From CAZYYO01 sp964650965 (GTDB taxonomy: Bacteria > Bacillota > Clostridia > Lachnospirales > Lachnospiraceae), in contig CAZYYO010000045.1 in the NCBI GenBank assembly GCA_964650965.1, positions 1 to 20,046 on the forward strand: DNA of 20,046 nt, in the 5' to 3' direction. The notes beneath the pieces were generated by a model, which was not told where the DNA came from, ran no database searches, and worked only from the letters and a program-made list of their open reading frames with translations. The translations under genes and the position numbers were made by a program. Below, piece by piece: positions 1 through 7,236 of the stretch. Each line of letters opens with the position of its first letter. Within the stretch, counting starts at the first letter, position 1.

Positions 1-49
1 ATACCTTATTCTTAAATTTTTCGTACCTACTACTTTGAAAATCAAACAT
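1..49 (-). CDS. Possible 5' end of a gene running off the left edge
   Basis: An ATG at 49-47 opens a frame that stays open for 16 codons to the window edge (begins MFDFQSSRYEKFKNKV). An AAGGAG ribosome binding site lies at 60-65, with a rather long 10-nt spacing. It has the same direction as the polysaccharide block to its right but sits after that block's candidate terminator, so it may be the next gene of the same locus or a separate one. Sixteen residues are too few to assign a family. The call rests only on the start codon and the Shine-Dalgarno sequence. Confidence 0.4.
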   Translation of the reverse strand, partial: MFDFQSSRYEKFKNKV

Positions 50-367
50 CTTCTTATTGCTCCTTAATCAATATAATACAAATCATTCTACATCCATTAA
101 ATATCTTAAAAAAGAGAAAGAACTCTTCTTTTCAAAACTCGTTCTTCCTCCTTGCAAATAAATTCCCATCAGGCATATAATTATAACTTATGTCCTAATT
201 AGACTTATTTTTACGAGAAAACACCTGATTTCACAGAATTATTCTAATATACATCCTTTAGATTTAACTTAATTCTTTCTACATAATATATCAGCTAATC
301 TAGTTATGCTTTTTCTCTGTATAGAGATATATTGTTATTCTTGCCTGAAGAAAAGTCTCTATAAAAT
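50..367. other. AT-rich intergenic stretch
   Basis: Apart from the ribosome binding site at 60-65, I see no convincing gene, RNA or repeat here. The sequence is strongly AT-rich, unlike the GC-richer hairpin cluster that follows at 368-474. A convincing promoter for the leftmost frame was not found. Confidence 0.5.
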
Positions 368-397
368 GCTCAGGGCACCTGTGACAGTACCCTAAGC
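368..397 (-). terminator. Candidate terminator of the surface-polysaccharide block
   Basis: On the minus strand GCTTAGGGTAC pairs with GTGCCCTGAGC across an 8-nt loop, giving an 11-bp stem that includes two G-U wobbles. It is followed by ATTTTATAG and, a little later, CTTTTCTT. The U tract is weak, so termination may be partial. It lies about 100 nt past the stop of the SPKTA surface protein, with no other gene between. Confidence 0.5.
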
Positions 398-421
398 CCC
401 ACACAAATTATCGATAATCTA

Positions 422-474
422 CTGCAATGCCCGTAAGCATTGCAGGTTCCGTATTATAATGCGGCGGCCCGCAT
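422..474. repeat. Two perfect inverted repeats downstream of the surface protein gene
   Basis: CTGCAATGC (422-430) is perfectly inverted at 437-445 with a 6-nt loop. ATGCGG (459-464) is inverted at 469-474 around CGGC. With the 368-397 hairpin this makes three stem-loops in about 107 nt after the stop codon at 495. None of the three has a good U tract. They may protect the 3' end of the transcript or act together in termination. Confidence 0.55.
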
Positions 475-494
475 AGTTCTTTTAGATATACTAC

Positions 495-1031
495 TTATCT
501 TACTACTTTTTTCTTGCCTACAACTGCAAGTCCAGCAAGAGCGATAATTGCAACAACTTCTGCTGCTACAACACCATTGTCTGCTGTCTTAGGAGATGTT
601 CCTCCAGTTACAGCTTCGCTATCTGCAACGATAACGAATGGGGAGAAGCTGGTTACACCTGTTAAGGTAACGATTCCGTCACCAGCAGTTGCATTAACAA
701 CTTCCCATACACCATTTACCTGGTGCATAACTACAAGCTTTACATCAGAGGTCATTCCAGGGAAGGATAATACAACCTTACCATCTGCTGGAACTTCACC
801 TGTCAGCTCAATAGATGCTACAACCACTGCATTAGGGATTGCAACACCAGCCTTCTCAACCGCCTTCTTAACATCAGACTTGCTTGGGGTAACTGTGGAT
901 GTTGCTGCAGTAACACCTGGAGTCTGAGAAGTAACGGTTGCACCTGCACTTGGTTTAGCGAAAGCTGTCATAGACATACTTAAGGTAAGAACCAGTGCTG
1001 CGGCTACTGCCATAAACTTTTTCATTTTCAT
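495..1031 (-). CDS. Small secreted surface protein with an SPKTA sortase signal
   Basis: 178 residues. A signal peptide (MKMKK then a hydrophobic run, likely cleaved after TAFA at residue 25) is followed by a Thr/Ser-rich segment (26-50) and a small beta-rich domain (about 65-137). The C-terminus is a cell-wall sorting signal: SPKTA at 146-150, hydrophobic span about 153-172, tail KKKVVR. Class B sortases of clostridia are known to use (S/P)PxTG-type signals, and this one has A in place of the usual G. The sortase two genes upstream is the obvious partner (inference). The start has AAGGAG 10 nt upstream; a second ATG two codons in is an alternative. It is the last gene of the block. Its function is unknown; it may be an abundant surface or glycan-carrying protein. 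Confidence 0.85.
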   Translation of the reverse strand: MKMKKFMAVAAALVLTLSMSMTAFAKPSAGATVTSQTPGVTAATSTVTPSKSDVKKAVEKAGVAIPNAVVVASIELTGEVPADGKVVLSFPGMTSDVKLVVMHQVNGVWEVVNATAGDGIVTLTGVTSFSPFVIVADSEAVTGGTSPKTADNGVVAAEVVAIIALAGLAVVGKKKVVR

Positions 1032-1134
1032 AGTTTTATTTCTCCTTTCTGTCGACCTGATTGTTCAGATGCGACTTATAGTTTGTGTGGTCTATATCAA
1101 CGCCTGTGGAAGCGTTAATACCTCCTGTAATGTG

Positions 1135-2229
1135 TCATACCGGCTGGTAGAACGTATCCAACACCAGCTCATACAATGCCTGTTCATCGGCATAGTATTC
1201 GTTATACACCTCTCCGTCTGTCATCTCTCCCTGTATGGTTGTGATGTTATCTCCAGAGAAGCCTAATCCTGTTATAATGGTTGCTAAGTATGCAACCTGG
1301 TCAACAGAGAAGCTGGTATACATCTTCCCTGATAATTGGTTATATAATTTAATAGGCAGTGTCATATCCTGCTTTACAGCGGGTATCAGCTGCTGTACCA
1401 TTGCCTGAAGGTATATCTTCTGACGATTCAATCGCATCAGAGATGCTTCTGTAGAATTGTTACGGGCACGAACGAAGTTGTCCGCAGCTTTTCCTTTCAA
1501 GGTAACTGTCTGTCCTGCAGTATATCCATATTGCTTGCAGAAGTAGGAATCATCCGGTATTGTTACCGTAACTCCTCCAATGGCATCATTGGCCGTGGCA
1601 ATAGCATTCATCTTCAATGCCGCATATCCTTGAATTGGAACACCATACAGAAGGTTACTAACTGCCTCTGTCATTAATTTACAACTGCCGTCCTTCCCAT
1701 CTCCATAGGCATATTGCAGGCATATCTGTCCTGTATAATTATGAATGAAGCTTCCATCACCGGAATACATGGCAATCTCTGTCATCAGGTCTCTAGGAAT
1801 AGCTATCAGCTTCAGTGCTCCATCATCTAAGTCCATCACAGCCAACATAATACAGTCCGCCTGTCCCTTACCGGAGGTCTCAGTAATCTTATAGCCGTTA
1901 TTGTTATCCACTCCCATAATGAGAATGGAAGCAACATTTTCCTTCAGCTTATATTTCTTTCCCTGGTAGCTTACAATTCCTTCATCATCTGTGGATACTT
2001 CTCCATCATCACTTTCCACCTGGGGAATCTTGTCCTTCTTATTACTGAAGAGATGATTCCTTCCTATGGCGGTAATAATGAGAAATGCCCCAATAAGAAT
2101 CCCCAGTACCACCAGCACAATCTTTACCACATTAAAAATCCTGCGGCTCATAATATGTCTGGCATTTACCTTAGGGTCTACCCTTCTATGCAGTTGTCTT
2201 CCATTGTGTCTACCCTGCTTTGTACTCAT
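1135..2229 (-). CDS. LytR-CpsA-Psr (LCP) family glycopolymer ligase
   Basis: 364 residues from the ATG at 2229, which has GAGG 6 nt upstream; a TTG four codons earlier is in frame but less likely. A basic cytoplasmic N-terminus is followed by one membrane span (about 35-56) and an extracellular LCP domain. Family landmarks are visible: LIMGVD (103-108), an acidic residue in ADCIML (about 125), IPRD (144-147), and the arginine-rich region from VRAR (about 253) to LMRLNRQ (264-270). LCP enzymes transfer undecaprenyl-linked glycopolymers such as capsule or teichoic acid onto peptidoglycan. Its place directly after a class B sortase and after the CpsBCD module fits attachment of the locus polymer to the wall. 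The gene begins 41 nt after the sortase stop, so it is probably co-transcribed. Confidence 0.92.
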   Translation of the reverse strand: MSTKQGRHNGRQLHRRVDPKVNARHIMSRRIFNVVKIVLVVLGILIGAFLIITAIGRNHLFSNKKDKIPQVESDDGEVSTDDEGIVSYQGKKYKLKENVASILIMGVDNNNGYKITETSGKGQADCIMLAVMDLDDGALKLIAIPRDLMTEIAMYSGDGSFIHNYTGQICLQYAYGDGKDGSCKLMTEAVSNLLYGVPIQGYAALKMNAIATANDAIGGVTVTIPDDSYFCKQYGYTAGQTVTLKGKAADNFVRARNNSTEASLMRLNRQKIYLQAMVQQLIPAVKQDMTLPIKLYNQLSGKMYTSFSVDQVAYLATIITGLGFSGDNITTIQGEMTDGEVYNEYYADEQALYELVLDTFYQPV

Positions 2230-2270
2230 ATATTTCCTCAATATTTCCTATATGGTTAACTTCTACCTGT

Positions 2271-3023
2271 CTATTGTTCGTCTACCAGCACTGCCTGCAC
2301 CAGATACCGTTTGGTATCCTGCCCTGCCATACAAGTGGACAAGGTGATAATTCGATCTGCCCCGGTCACCTGGGTATTGTCATCGAAATGATTCACCATA
2401 TTTCTAGAGGCATAGATGGAATCCAGATACTTCTGTACTCCTGACTCCTCTAGAATGTCGAAGCTGTCTATAATCAGACGATTGTCATACACATGAGCTG
2501 CGAAGATCTTGTAAGTCAGGATATGCTCTGGTGTGTAGATATACACCACACGGTTATTCTGGAAAAATTCCTCATCCTCATAGTTATGTAATTCCCCGAA
2601 CATGGTCTTATTCTTCATGTTATGTCCGTAGATAACCGTTACTCCATCCGTGAAATCTGCTGCATTAGCATTCTGTGTATAGATGGAGCCTGGCAGCCCT
2701 TCTACCTTCTCCGGAGTATGATTTAGATAATAATCCGTATCCTCCTCACTATGAAGAATGGGATAATCAATCACCGTACCTGGAATGGTAATCCAGGCAT
2801 AGATATCCGGATTCTGCTTCTGTAACGCTGCAAAGTCCACGGGAATCTCCACCTCGGATTCTTCCTCACTGGTGGTTTCCTGCTGGGTTGTATCCTGCTT
2901 CATGGAGTCATACAGCTTTTTTGCCTGATACTGCTTGTAATAATAGATGCCAATAACACTGGCACATACAACAAGAATCAGAACTAATATTGTCATAATG
3001 ATAATTTTGGTTTTCTTCTTCAT
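2271..3023 (-). CDS. srtB: Class B sortase
   Basis: 250 residues. An N-terminal membrane anchor (about 6-28) and an acidic Thr/Glu-rich linker (40-60) precede the sortase fold. The catalytic triad is visible: His134 in IYGHNMKNKTMFGEL, Cys231 in TLSTC, Arg239 in DTKRYLVQ. The IYGHNM and STCMAG...R patterns are typical of class B. The enzyme is a membrane transpeptidase that cleaves a sorting signal and attaches the protein to peptidoglycan or pilin-like acceptors. Its likely substrate is the SPKTA protein encoded two genes downstream. It sits 19 nt after the dehydratase stop and has AAGGA at a normal distance from its ATG. Iron-acquisition genes, frequent partners of SrtB in other Firmicutes, are absent here. 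Confidence 0.93.
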   Translation of the reverse strand: MKKKTKIIIMTILVLILVVCASVIGIYYYKQYQAKKLYDSMKQDTTQQETTSEEESEVEIPVDFAALQKQNPDIYAWITIPGTVIDYPILHSEEDTDYYLNHTPEKVEGLPGSIYTQNANAADFTDGVTVIYGHNMKNKTMFGELHNYEDEEFFQNNRVVYIYTPEHILTYKIFAAHVYDNRLIIDSFDILEESGVQKYLDSIYASRNMVNHFDDNTQVTGADRIITLSTCMAGQDTKRYLVQAVLVDEQ

Positions 3024-3042
3024 ACTTTGTTCCTTCTGGTTC

Positions 3043-4932
3043 CTATACTGCTATATTTTCTGCCTTCTCTATCTCCCGACCTTCGGGATGATAGGTGGGG
3101 ACAATAAGGGCTACCAACCCGCGAATATCCGTATCCTCTTCCTGGCTGGCCGCATCCAATGCTTCAATCTGTTTCTGGAATAATTCATCATCCATTTCAA
3201 TAGGCTGTCCAATGAAGATTAATTCATTTTCGGTCTCTGTCATTCCTTCTTCATCCATAAGGAGCTCTTCATACAGCTTCTCTCCCGGACGAAGTCCAGT
3301 ATATGTAATCTTAATATCCACATCTGGTGTATATCCACTGAGCTTAATTAGATTCCTTGCCATATCGTCAATTCGCACCGGCTCTCCCATATCTAAGACG
3401 AAGATTTCTCCGCCCTTGGCATAGTAGCTTGCCTGCAGTACCAGGGACACGGCCTCTGGTATGGTCATAAAGTAGCGAATAATATTCTTATCAGTTACGG
3501 TCACCGGTCCCCCCTCTGCAATCTGCTTCTCGAAGAGAGGAATCACACTTCCGTTACTTCCCAACACATTGCCAAAGCGAACTGCCATAAAGTCTGTATT
3601 CTCATACCTGCGGTTCAGCATCTGAACCACCATCTCACACAGGCGCTTGGAGGCTCCCATAATATTGGTGGGATTCACTGCCTTATCTGTAGAGATTAAC
3701 AGGAACTTCTTCACTCCATGCTCTGCTGCTGCCGTTGCCACCTTATAGGTTCCCATGACATTATTCTTAATTGCCTCATTGGGACTGTCCTCCATAAGTG
3801 GCACATGCTTATGTGCTGCTGCGTGGAATACTACATCCGGATGATAAATGGTAAAGATATCTTCTACCCGACTGGTATTTCGCACCGAGCCAATAAGCGT
3901 CACAAGATGAAGTTTGGGATACTTTCTCTGCAACTCCTGTTGTATCTCATATGCATTGTTTTCATAGATGTCGAAGATAATTAGCTGTTTGGGTTCCGAG
4001 GCTGCAATCTGACGACACAACTCGCTTCCAATGGAGCCGCCGCCTCCGGTAACCAGGATAACCTTGCCATGGATTGCTTCCCGAACCTCCTGGTTATTCA
4101 CATGGATTTCTTCTCTTCCAAGAAGATCCTGCAGCTCCACATCCTTTAACTGACTAATATGTACTTCCTCATTAATAAACTGATAAATTCCCGGAATAAT
4201 CTGTATCTTACAATGGGTCTCCTTGCAGATATCTAGTATCTGTTTACGGGTTCCTGGCGTCATGGATGGAACAGCCAGAATAATTCTTGTGATATCATAT
4301 TTTTTCACCGCATCCGGAATATCTGCCCTTCCGCCAATAATCGGAACTCCTTCAATGGTACGTCCCCATTTATTATGATTATCATCAATCACACACCGAC
4401 ATCTGCCGTGGATATGGTTACTGGTCTGATACTCACGAATCAAGTATCGTCCTGCTTGTCCTGCTCCTATAATCAAAATACGTTCCATACTCTTATCAAT
4501 GCGATAATCCTGATTTCGAACCATTCTTCGAAATAGGCGGTAGGACAGGCGAATTCCTGCACAGCTAGCGAAGCTCAGGCAATATGCCATCAGATACACT
4601 CCTCTTGGCAGCTGTATCTGTAAGACAAGTGTTTCTATCACAGCAATAGGTATAAAAAGCAAATAAGCCTTCAGAACCCGAATGACCTCATTGATTCCTG
4701 CAAAGATCCAGATACTGTGATACAGTCGGAGGCAATAATAGAGCACAAGCAGCGTAACAATCCATACGGGAAGAATGCGAAGTGCAGTCTCCATATACGC
4801 TACCGGTATTGCTCGAAATCGAAAATCATAACGGATCCACAAGGCACCATAGGTACAGATACAGATACTCATTACATCAAGAAATGCAATAAATACTGCT
4901 CGTGATATCCAATCTTGTTTCTGCTTTTCCAT
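3043..4932 (-). CDS. CapD/EpsC-type nucleotide-sugar 4,6-dehydratase, membrane form
   Basis: 629 residues, the usual length for the membrane-anchored CapD/FlaA1/PglF group. About four N-terminal membrane segments (12-30, 52-70, 88-106, 112-130) precede a first Rossmann-like domain (IGAGQAGRYL near 155-164). The catalytic domain carries the NAD(P) glycine motif TGGGGSIGSE at 295-304. The active site is STDKAVNP (414-421) and MGASKR (425-430), where Met replaces the Tyr of classical SDR enzymes, as is normal for this family. Members convert UDP-GlcNAc to a 4-keto-6-deoxy sugar, the first step to bacillosamine, FucNAc or QuiNAc. No aminotransferase or acetyltransferase partner is in the window, so the final sugar cannot be named. 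The ATG at 4932 has AAGGA close upstream, next to an inverted repeat. Confidence 0.92.
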   Translation of the reverse strand: MEKQKQDWISRAVFIAFLDVMSICICTYGALWIRYDFRFRAIPVAYMETALRILPVWIVTLLVLYYCLRLYHSIWIFAGINEVIRVLKAYLLFIPIAVIETLVLQIQLPRGVYLMAYCLSFASCAGIRLSYRLFRRMVRNQDYRIDKSMERILIIGAGQAGRYLIREYQTSNHIHGRCRCVIDDNHNKWGRTIEGVPIIGGRADIPDAVKKYDITRIILAVPSMTPGTRKQILDICKETHCKIQIIPGIYQFINEEVHISQLKDVELQDLLGREEIHVNNQEVREAIHGKVILVTGGGGSIGSELCRQIAASEPKQLIIFDIYENNAYEIQQELQRKYPKLHLVTLIGSVRNTSRVEDIFTIYHPDVVFHAAAHKHVPLMEDSPNEAIKNNVMGTYKVATAAAEHGVKKFLLISTDKAVNPTNIMGASKRLCEMVVQMLNRRYENTDFMAVRFGNVLGSNGSVIPLFEKQIAEGGPVTVTDKNIIRYFMTIPEAVSLVLQASYYAKGGEIFVLDMGEPVRIDDMARNLIKLSGYTPDVDIKITYTGLRPGEKLYEELLMDEEGMTETENELIFIGQPIEMDDELFQKQIEALDAASQEEDTDIRGLVALIVPTYHPEGREIEKAENIAV

Positions 4933-4947
4933 AACTATCCTTCCTTC

Positions 4948-5015
4948 ATCAGATATACTTGCTATCTGATTTCTGTCTTCTCGTTTTCTCCCACTGACAT
5001 ACCATGTATGTCAGT
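4948..5015 (-). promoter_or_regulatory. Tandem inverted repeats in the leader of the dehydratase gene
   Basis: Two perfect dyads fill most of the 99-nt gap between the Ig-like protein and the dehydratase. One is ATCAGATA (4948-4955) with TATCTGAT (4963-4970). The other is a 10-bp arm at 4993-5002 repeated inverted at 5006-5015 with a 3-nt loop. On the minus strand neither is followed by a U tract, so they are not simple terminators. The hairpin nearest the gene ends just before the ribosome binding site. Possible roles are an mRNA processing or stability point or a translational control element. Confidence 0.5.
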
Positions 5016-5031
5016 TTAAAATAAATCTCAT

Positions 5032-5712
5032 TTACTGTTTCTTAATAATTAATGTGAACTCCTCCACATTGGATTTATTTCCGTTTGTATCTGTTACATA
5101 AATCGTAAGTGGATAACTCCCCTCACGATTCACATCATAAGTTCCATCCAAATGAATGTGCCGAAACAGCTCAGAACGGCTGTCAATATCATCCGTTGCC
5201 TCACTGATAATGGAGGAGGGATTGAAGCTGCCTCCTACAGCAATGGTTCTCTCTTGCTCTTCTAGTGTAATCACCGGTGCTTGGGGATTGTTATAATCTT
5301 GATTGCCCGGGTCGCTGTCACTGTTATCATCCGTGCTGCTCATTCCATCATTACTTCCTGTATTCATACTTCCAAGATTTCCATCCCCTGTATACTGGAT
5401 AATTCTCCTTGCGGTAGCCACATTGTGGGAGGAATCCTGTACACCATAGGTAACCATGGCTTGCTTCTCATCCTGTAGCTTCACCAGCTGCAGAACGAAT
5501 ACTTGGTCTGTCAAGTCTCCATCCTGTTTATCCTCTGCAGTAACGCCTTCTAGAAGCTTGGAGATATCCTGTCCCTCATCATAGCTGATATCCTGCTCTT
5601 CCATCAGAATCTCCGGTTTGCTGCGGTCTGATGACCATAGAACATAACCGCCAACAGCAAGCATCAGAAAGCATCCAATGATAAGCAGTGGTGTAATTGC
5701 TCTTGTTTTCAT
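5032..5712 (-). CDS. Membrane-anchored protein with Ig-like (DUF5011-type) domains
   Basis: 226 residues from the ATG at 5712, with AGGTGG about 5 nt upstream. A GTG at 5721 is an alternative start that adds three residues. One N-terminal membrane segment (about 4-25) is followed by an extracytoplasmic part. An Ig-like repeat (about 35-105) carries TAEDKQDGDLTDQV. A Ser/Asn/Asp/Gly-rich linker (about 112-143) follows. A second Ig-like repeat (about 148-226) reads 'TIYVTDTNGNKS' near its end, a pattern typical of DUF5011/cadherin-like surface modules. No enzyme motif is visible. The gene sits between the BY-kinase (12-nt gap) and the dehydratase, so it is probably an accessory of polymer export or assembly at the cell surface. 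That role is inference. Confidence 0.75.
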   Translation of the reverse strand: MKTRAITPLLIIGCFLMLAVGGYVLWSSDRSKPEILMEEQDISYDEGQDISKLLEGVTAEDKQDGDLTDQVFVLQLVKLQDEKQAMVTYGVQDSSHNVATARRIIQYTGDGNLGSMNTGSNDGMSSTDDNSDSDPGNQDYNNPQAPVITLEEQERTIAVGGSFNPSSIISEATDDIDSRSELFRHIHLDGTYDVNREGSYPLTIYVTDTNGNKSNVEEFTLIIKKQ

Positions 5713-5724
5713 GGCTGCCACCTG

Positions 5725-6426
5725 CTATTCCTTCTCATTGCCGTAATATTTACCATAATACTTACCGTAATATCTGCCATAATATGCATTCTGATCCATA
5801 TCTACTTTATTCAATACCACGCCTAGAATGTGACAATCGGACTTCTCCATCTGTTCTTTCGCCGCCTGAACAAATTTATGACTTACGGTATTCACTGAAA
5901 TCACCAGCACCGCCGCATCACAGTTCTTTGAAATAACTGCGGCATCAATAACAGAACCTACCGGAGGTGCATCAATAATTACATAATCATAGGTCTGACG
6001 TAGGCTGGCGATGAGACTTTCGAACTTCTTGCCTCCCAACAGCTCGGATGGATTGGGTGGTACCACGCCTGCAAATATAATATGTAAGCGATTCATATCT
6101 GTCTGATATAAAACTTCTTCAATATCTGCTCTTCCTGCCAGAAAATGACTTAGTCCCTTTAACTCTCCCCGCACATGATACCTTCCTGCAATAACAGATT
6201 TACGAAGGTCTGCATCTACGAACATGACTCTTTTTCCTGCCTCTGACAATGATAAAGCTAGTGACAATGCCACACTGCTCTTTCCCTCATTAGGGATACA
6301 GCTGGTGAATACCAGTACTTTATTCTCATCTCCTGCAAATTCTATATTGGTTCGCAGAGACTTGTACGCCTCATTGGTTCTATAATCCTTCTCAATTTTC
6401 TTAAGATTTAAGTTAACTTCCTTCAC
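5725..6426 (-). CDS. cpsD: CpsD-type bacterial tyrosine kinase (BY-kinase)
   Basis: 233 residues from a GTG at 6426. The sequence AGCAGGTG lies 4 nt upstream of it, and the gap to the CpsC stop is 16 nt. The frame is open to 6528, but those upstream codons overlap cpsC and lie outside the kinase fold. Walker A is PNEGKSS (Lys49), Walker A' is VMFVDADLRK (Asp71/Asp73) and Walker B is YVIIDAPP (Asp152). The C-terminus has eight tyrosines as four YY pairs in YYGRYYGKYYGKYYG (215-229). The protein has the cytoplasmic half only, so it needs CpsC as activator, the usual Firmicutes arrangement. Autophosphorylation of the tail controls polymer synthesis or export, and CpsB reverses it. CpsB, CpsC and CpsD are adjacent here. 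Confidence 0.93.
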   Translation of the reverse strand: MKEVNLNLKKIEKDYRTNEAYKSLRTNIEFAGDENKVLVFTSCIPNEGKSSVALSLALSLSEAGKRVMFVDADLRKSVIAGRYHVRGELKGLSHFLAGRADIEEVLYQTDMNRLHIIFAGVVPPNPSELLGGKKFESLIASLRQTYDYVIIDAPPVGSVIDAAVISKNCDAAVLVISVNTVSHKFVQAAKEQMEKSDCHILGVVLNKVDMDQNAYYGRYYGKYYGKYYGNEKE

Positions 6427-6442
6427 GATGCACCTGCTTTCT

Positions 6443-7180
6443 CTATTCCTGGACTTCTTTTCTTCTCTTCTTTCTCGTCTTCTCAGTTCCACCTTCAATA
6501 GGAATCGAGCCAAGTACGGTAAGTCCAAGATATTTATCTACATCCTCTGCTGTCTTAATGGTATCATCCAGCAACATATCGATAATCAGAATGGCAGCAG
6601 CCAGAAGTAATCCCAGCAATGCTCCAATCACACCGTTTCTGGCTGTATTTGGGGAGGATGGTTGTGTTGGAAGGCTTGCATCTTCCACTGTATTTACAGC
6701 ATCAATATTCATTACCGATACAATCTGTGTTCCTACTGCTTCTCTTAGTGCATTTGCTATTTCCATGGCCTGCTGTGGATCTGTGTAGGTTACAGTAATA
6801 TCCAGCATACGGGTGTTATCCGGTGTAGTTACCGTTACGCATTTTGCCAGCTCTGCCGTGGTAACATCCAGTCCTACCACAGAAATGGTCTGTTCCAATA
6901 CTGGACGACTGGTTACCAGCTGTGCATAATCGCTGGTCAGCTGACTTCCTGCAGATAAATCCGAGGTTGTGACGGTACTGCTATCCTGCTGCGTTAATAC
7001 ATAGATACTGGTTTCTGATGTATACTTCGGGGTAATGAATAACTTGGTTCCCAGTATGGCTGCCAGTCCAAAGAATATAGTGGTTAATATAATAACCAGC
7101 TTGTTATTCCACAGGGTCTGCAACAGTTCCCCCAGGTCTATGGTGATTTCTTCTTCCTCTATCCGATTTCTTGTATCCAA
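6443..7180 (-). CDS. cpsC: CpsC/Wzz-type chain-length and kinase-adaptor protein
   Basis: 245 residues from a TTG start, with GAGG about 7 nt upstream; I see no better ATG nearby. The topology is that of a Wzz/CpsC co-polymerase: a short cytoplasmic N-terminus (EEEITIDLGELLQTLWNNK), membrane segment 1 (27-47), an extracellular loop (48-182) with a Pro-containing stretch near 171-177, membrane segment 2 (183-203) and a basic cytoplasmic tail ending RKKRRKEVQE. In Gram-positive systems the cytoplasmic tail binds and activates the separate BY-kinase, encoded immediately downstream. Together they set polymer length and export. The gene lies 56 nt after cpsB with no terminator between. Confidence 0.92.
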   Translation of the reverse strand: MDTRNRIEEEEITIDLGELLQTLWNNKLVIILTTIFFGLAAILGTKLFITPKYTSETSIYVLTQQDSSTVTTSDLSAGSQLTSDYAQLVTSRPVLEQTISVVGLDVTTAELAKCVTVTTPDNTRMLDITVTYTDPQQAMEIANALREAVGTQIVSVMNIDAVNTVEDASLPTQPSSPNTARNGVIGALLGLLLAAAILIIDMLLDDTIKTAEDVDKYLGLTVLGSIPIEGGTEKTRKKRRKEVQE

Positions 7181-7236
7181 AGCTTTACCTCTTTCCTGTC
7201 TTCTCTTGTTACTGTATGTCTTACTGCTCTAGTGTT

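Noticed and set aside
514..927. 137-codon open frame on the plus strand
   Set aside because: It is the antisense shadow of the Thr/Ala-rich surface protein, which has a signal peptide, sorting signal and ribosome binding site on the other strand.
1047..1127. Small peptide after the orphan AGGAGG using an ATT start
   Set aside because: The spacing to ATT is only one base and no standard start codon is in range; kept only as a regulatory oddity.
6427..6528. N-terminal extension of the BY-kinase beginning at 6528
   Set aside because: It overlaps the cpsC coding end and adds a basic segment outside the kinase fold; the GTG at 6426 has a ribosome binding site and a normal 16-nt gap.
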